Assembly (NCBI RefSeq): GCF_000204055.1
Contig: NW_006768781.1
Location: 83,392-147,391 of the forward strand
Direction: 5' to 3'
Length of the DNA stretch: 64,000 nt
Source: Melampsora larici-populina 98AG31
Lineage: Eukaryota; Basidiomycota; Pucciniomycetes; Pucciniales; Melampsoraceae
Positions 59,038 to 64,000 of this stretch are shown one piece after another. Every line of letters begins with the position of its first letter. The first letter of the stretch is position 1. The notes under the pieces were generated by a model. That model was not told the DNA's origin and searched no databases. It was given only the letters and a program-made list of their open reading frames with translations. The translations under genes and the position numbers were made by a program.

Positions 59038-60390
59038 GTCCAGATGGGTGTCCCATGAGGGAGTGTCACATCAAGGAGATGACTGTTGGAATGCAGGGCA
59101 GAATAAGCAGGCCTGGGTTTCAAGACATAAAAAGGTTCTCTCTGTTGACTAGAGTGGAAGCCACAATCACAGTGCTTTATGCAAGGTTTTGCAAGGTTTT
59201 CTGAAAAAGCAAACTGACAGGGCAATCTGACTCAATCAACCACCACTGGGACTTACATCCTGACCACTTCTACTGTTGGGCAAGGCAACTTATCCTTGAT
59301 CCACAGACATGAGGGAATCAGTAGCATCACTAGCCCCTAGGTGTATATAGTCTTCACCTTTACATAATGAAGCAGCCTGGACTCACATTCCATTACCCTT
59401 CAAAAAGAAGTCTGAGTGGGTTAAGCCCAAGTTGAGATACATCTTGCACACCAAAATGACACACCCTCCTGGGTAAATATGTGGATTTTTACCATTGTCT
59501 TTGATGGATACAATTAACATCTCTAACTGGAAAAATAGTCATCCTTTTGGGTTGGCACATGGGCAGGGTAATTGCAAGAGCATGCGCACTGCATCAATGG
59601 GTATTTTTTGGAGAAGGAAGTGACTATCTTGACATGTTGTCCTTTATCTCATCTGTCAGATGACTGCATATATAGGAGGTATTGCGAGTGGTGTCCTCTG
59701 AAAATCAAACTGAGTGAATTGCGCATCACTATCAGCTCTGGTTGCGGTATATGGGTTTTCTGGATCATTCGTCAAATATAGTCTTGAACTGTGGAACAAA
59801 CGACATCCTCTTGTGTTTATCAAGTGGGAAATAAGAGTGAGTCTCTCTCTTGAAATTGAATATTTCATGCGCACGTGCAAAAACTGATCTGAAAGCAACG
59901 CTGAATGGAAGGAAATGGCTTCCGAAGTGAGTCGAGCGAGGGGCCTTGACGGTGAAATTGGTTTCGACCGGCGCATCAAGACGAGGTGACAGGGTCGAAT
60001 AAGCAGGCAGACCTTCAAAATGATCAATCAATGTGCTGACGCTGAGTCCTCCTCGATTCCTCCGCCTCACAAGTTGAACAAGAGTTTGAGTGAGACAGGC
60101 CAGAGAATTTGTAAGTTAGGTTTCAGGTATACCCGATGGTTGAGTATCTGATCAATCTGCATCGGGTGTTCATGGGCGTCTTTCACCGTAACCACGAACC
60201 AATTTGACGAAATCACATCGACCACCTTACAACTTGACAAAATCTCTTGTCAGCGTAAGTAATCTGACCACAGCTCAATTTGAAGTCGCATTGGTAACAC
60301 ACCTGATTGGTAGACGATTGGTAGGAACGATCAGCTTCTTTCGCACCACAAGAAAGTTAAACGCCAGGTTTGCCTTGAAGCCTCGTCGAT
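59038..60390. other. Intergenic upstream of the haem lyase gene
   Basis: No firm gene. A minus-strand frame at 60070-59765 (GGLSVSTLIDHFEGLPAYST..., about 100 codons open, no ATG of good context) may be an exon of an unrecognised gene; no splice partner was found. The plus-strand promoter of the haem lyase must lie just before 60391. Confidence 0.35.
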
Positions 60391-61378
60391 ATGGGCAGCT
60401 CGCTTTCGACCCCAGGCGCATCTTCAAATCCTATTCCAGCTCCTGTCCCGCCGGCTGGCTGTCCGATGCACCAAGCATCGAATGATGCTTCCCCCAGCAC
60501 ATCTCCAGTTTCTAATCAATCCGATGTAAATCCACGGAACAACATGCCATCTCTTTCGCAGGACTTGGCACCTGGACAGACTACTCCTCTTCCCCTCGAA
60601 CGCACTCGCTCAAGCATACCAAGGACTTTCAGTGATGCACCTGCAACAACCCACGAGTCCGCTTCTGCTTGCCCTATAGCTCATTCAGGTCCCTCGGACA
60701 CCAAAGACACTTGGGTCTACCCATCTCCTCAGCAGTTTTACAACGCCCTCGTACGAAAGGGATGGGAAACCCCAGTCAACGCCATTCCTGTCATGGTCGA
60801 CATACACAACTGGATGAACGAAGCAGTCTGGCAAGAAGTCTTACGCTGGGAGCGCCGCTACTTTAACCCAAAGCCATCAACATCTGCCGCTTCTTCTGAA
60901 GATACACCCGAAATCTCACTAGCACGATTCCAGGGTCGACCACAGGATTTGTCCCCAAAAGCGCGATATCATATGTTATTAGGCCGTATCTTTCCGAGCT
61001 TATACAGCGAAGTCCCCCCGTTTGATCGACACGACTGGATGGTCCGCCGCGAAAGTTGGGGCCCACAGGAGCAGGATAGACTCCATCGATACGTGATTGA
61101 TTACTATTCTGCAGCAGATGATGAGAATGGAAACCCCGTTTTCCACTTTGGTGCGTTGGTTCTTCTATAGTGTCTTGACTGTCATACCAGACTGCTTTTG
61201 TATCTATAGCTTATAATAGATGTTCTGACATTCTATGCTCACAACAGACGTAAGGCCAGCCATCGACGATCTCGATTCACTCGCAGCACGTTTACATGAG
61301 TGGGCCCGGGTGAAACGTGCAACGTGGTTGAGCCAAGAACGAGAGACGACCACAAGGGATGCGAAGATTGAAAATTGA
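60391..61378 (+). CDS. CYC3: Cytochrome c-type haem lyase (holocytochrome c synthase)
   Basis: Intermembrane-space enzyme attaching haem covalently to cytochrome c (family knowledge). Exons 60391-61150 and 61248-61378; phase fits, 296 residues. Two CP haem-regulatory motifs lie in the N-terminal part: GCPMH (about residue 23) and ACPIAH (about residue 93). The catalytic domain runs YPSPQQFYNALVRKGWETP, VDIHNWMNEAVWQEVLRWER, LARFQGRPQDLSPKAR, GRIFPSLYSEVPPFDRHDWM, VIDYYSA and, in exon 2, DVRPAIDDLDSLAARLHEW. His in VDIHNW is the family's conserved haem-interacting region. The Ser/Pro-rich linker between the CP motifs is low-complexity. CYC3 and CYT2 types are not separated here. Confidence 0.93.
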
Positions 61379-62234
61379 TTGAGATGAAGAATAGTGCAAT
61401 GTATATGCTACTGGCCTGCATTATTCATGGAAGCTGATGATTGTAAGTTGAAGTACCGAATCTTTCTCATCAAGCAAACACGCGTCAAATCGACACAGCT
61501 ACTCAACCGCCAAAAGCACGTAGTCATTTTTTTCTGTTTGCTTTGGCATAAGGTTCTCCTAATATATGTACTTTTTTCAAAAAAAAAACTCACGAGAAAC
61601 CAAAGAATAAAGGCAGGCAGGAATATTTCGTTGATGTGAAAGTAGCACCCATCTTTTGGTTGAACTCACTTGTCTGCCTAAAGCTCGATATCTCTTGTAG
61701 ATCGTTCTCATTGAAGTGTATCCCGTGTCTTCACTCAAAATATCCCTCATGATTTATTAATTTTCATCCCTAATCTTCTGACAATACCTCTGAGGTCAGA
61801 ATGGTGAATGATTCATCGCTGGACTCTCTCACCAATAATCAGCCTCCTCTACGCTGTAATGTGAAAACATATGAGGGGGAGGAAGCCATATTTACAGAAC
61901 TTCAGAAGCAGTGGGATGGTGATAATCATCGTATTGCACGTTTTAGAATTGTGTAGAGCTTCACCTTGCTTAACATCAGCTTGGAGATATGAATTGTCCA
62001 ACATTTCTACAAACGGTAGTGCGGCTGTGGATGCCCAGGTGCGGTTTCGCCGCCTTTGGGCCGCGTCAGCTGCCATTCAGAGGGCGAGGCAGGTGCATCC
62101 GCAGCTTTCGATGTTTACATGTGCAAGCTCACCCACATGCTAGCCGCTCACTATGATTCGAAACGCACAGTGGCGAAGGTCTCCTGTGCGAAGCGAGACA
62201 ACCTATCCAACTACAAACACATTTCCAGCTTGAC
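61379..62234. other. Intergenic between haem lyase and bystin
   Basis: No gene supported; short overlapping frames only. Contains the 3' flank of the haem lyase and the promoter of the bystin gene. Confidence 0.45.
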
Positions 62235-63913
62235 ATGGCAAAATTCAAATCAGAGGCACCACGAAAACGTCCACGACATGATCCTCTCGCAGTCCAACTC
62301 ACTCAAGATGAACTCGGCCCAGGCAAAGTTTCGGCGCTCGGTCGGAGGACCAAAAGAAAGCAGGAGCGAGGTCAAGAGGTCAGTAGGCCTCCCAGCTCGA
62401 AAACCCACATGATGGCATGCTTCAGCGAGGAATTTCTCAATACTGATGCTGGTATGTCAACCCGAATCAGGCAGTACTAGACGGCAAAGCCTCCCAGAAG
62501 ATTCTGGCGATCGCCAAGGAGCAGCAAGATGAAATGGCACACGATTCCTCTGATGAAGATGACGAAGAGGTTCAACTTGAGTGCGTTTCAATGTCATGAA
62601 CGTCCTTTATGTCCTAATTAGAATGTGATTTATGCAGTGCGCGGCTTGTGGCTCGTCAAGTAGCCAATGGTTTGACCGGGTCCGACGATGAGGAAGAAGA
62701 AGAATGGAAGGGCTTCGGTAGTGGTGACGAGGAAGAGGAGGAGTATGAAGAGATTGTAATGATCAACCTCTTCACTAGCTTTTCGGTATATTCTGACCTG
62801 ATGATCTGCTTGGCTTCAACCACAGGAAATTGATGAAGGAGATCAAGTAATCCTCGACAGTTTTGGACAGGGTGGCTCGCGGAATTTGGCTGACTTGATC
62901 ATGCAAAAACTAGAGGAACACGAGCAGCTCAATCAGTCTGCTGATAAGGGGAAAGGTCTGTAAAATCCCCATCGGGATAGCTTGATGCGTGCTGATTGCG
63001 CCTCGTGTTATGTGGTTGTCGAATATTTAGGTCGTGAGCAAGAGGAGATGTCTGGCGGTCTTGATCCCAAGATTATCGAAGTCTATACCAAAGTAGGACA
63101 ATTATTATCCCGATACAAATCAGGCCCACTGCCAAAAGCCTTCAAGATTATCCCATCATTGAGAAATTGGTTCCAAATCCTCGAAATCACTCAACCTGAA
63201 AGTTGGACACCTCATGCGACCCTTTCTGCTACTCGAATCTTTGCAAGTAACTTGGACCCCAAGCATTGTCAAAAGTTCTATCGCACAATCCTCTATGAAC
63301 GAGTTAGAGAAGAGATAGGCGAAACGGGTAAACTAACGGTGCAGTTGTACATGGCTCTGAAAAAAGCTATCTATAAACCCGCTGCTTTCTTCAAAGGACT
63401 CCTTTTTCCTTTGTGCGAGGTGCGTACTTGCGTCTTGGTTATCTTACTGGTACATCCCTAACGTGTCTGTTTTATGTACAGAGCGGGACGTGTACATTAA
63501 AGGAAGCTGTGATCATCGGTTCCGTCTTGACCAAAGTATCCATCCCTGTACTTCATTCGGCGGCGGCGCTCATGAAATTGGCCGACATGGAATATACCGG
63601 CCCGACCTCGGTATTCATCCGGGTGCTACTCGACAAAAAGTATGCTCTACCATACAAGGTTGTGGATGCGCTTGTCTTCCATTTCATCCGGTTCAAACGG
63701 GAACAGAGGGAACTTCCCGTTCTGTGGCATCAATCTTTCCTCGTGTTTGTCCAGCGATACAAGGCTGATTTGACAGCTGAGCAGAAAGAAGCCCTACTTG
63801 ACGTGCTTCGGGTCAAGGTACATGCTCAAATTACTCCCGAGATCAGACGTGAAATCGTCCATAGTGTTGCGAGGGGCGAGGAAGTTGAAATGGAGGATGT
63901 AGAGATGCTATGA
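62235..63913 (+). CDS. ENP1: Bystin (Enp1), 40S ribosome biogenesis factor
   Basis: Nucleolar/nuclear factor of late 40S pre-ribosomes, needed for 20S pre-rRNA processing and export (family knowledge). Exons 62235-62378, 62471-62580, 62638-62755, 62826-62955, 63031-63419, 63482-63913; phases fit, 440 residues. A basic N-terminus ([26 protein letters not shown]) leads into [17 protein letters not shown] and long acidic runs ([19 protein letters not shown]). The bystin domain follows: [92 protein letters not shown] and [17 protein letters not shown], ending acidic. Intron 1 was placed by frame and by an acceptor AATCAG at 62465-62470; continuing the first exon without it reaches a stop. Confidence 0.95.
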
Positions 63914-64000
63914 TAGATATATGGTTTCATCATTGGTCTATTCCAAACCCGTCCGGCGGCATTTGGGTCTACGATTCAATGTCATCTTTATATACCCGTG

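Noticed and set aside
59765..60070. Minus-strand 100-codon frame as a gene
   Set aside because: No good start codon, splice partner or recognisable family; mentioned only in the intergenic entry.

Overview
The window looks like nuclear DNA of a basidiomycete fungus, most likely a rust or other Pucciniomycotina. This is inference: genes carry many short introns (about 50-90 nt, GT..AG), intergenic DNA is AT-rich, and single-copy housekeeping genes alternate with nested DNA transposons. One 100-N assembly gap lies at 15799-15898.

Housekeeping genes: an RNPS1-like RS/RRM splicing factor (5' edge), ribosomal protein uL16/RPL10 (14.1-15.0 kb, minus), a PX/BAR sorting nexin of the Mvp1/SNX8 type (18.3-20.7 kb, minus), an HD-domain phosphohydrolase (21.2-22.7 kb, minus), cardiolipin synthase (25.4-26.9 kb, minus), the DPM1 catalytic subunit (27.2-28.3 kb, plus), cytochrome c haem lyase (60.4-61.4 kb, plus) and bystin/Enp1 (62.2-63.9 kb, plus). 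Reading frames stay in phase across every proposed splice junction in these genes.

Mobile DNA fills the rest. At 5.0-10.4 kb a hAT element with a multi-exon transposase sits inside an older long-TIR element. A 168-bp MITE follows, then a Tc1-like element (10.8-13.1 kb) whose DD34E transposase has two in-frame stops. A 959-bp non-autonomous element with an 8-bp duplication lies at 16.4-17.4 kb. Several small CACTG-ended MITEs are scattered.

The main structure is a 28.1-kb insertion (29639-57738) that splits a MITE whose intact relative is at 4.04-4.43 kb. It encodes a Helitron Rep/PIF1-helicase protein on the minus strand. It also carries five small genes of one divergent family (called here P0 to P4), whose second half fits an OB-fold-like strand pattern. 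P1/P2 and P3/P4 are two head-to-head pairs. An 11.4-kb CACTA/Plavaka-type transposon (36972-48336) has landed in the helicase ORF. Removing it with one copy of its 3-bp target duplication restores an uninterrupted helicase frame. That CACTA carries a TNP2-like transposase, one unknown coiled-coil gene, and two mutually paralogous accessory genes in opposite orientation. A 312-bp derivative with related ends sits in an intron of P2.

The insertion order can be read directly: MITE, then an 89-bp TA-flanked MITE and the Helitron, then the CACTA and its short derivative. The most novel content is the Helitron cargo family and the paralogous CACTA accessory pair; their functions are not established here.
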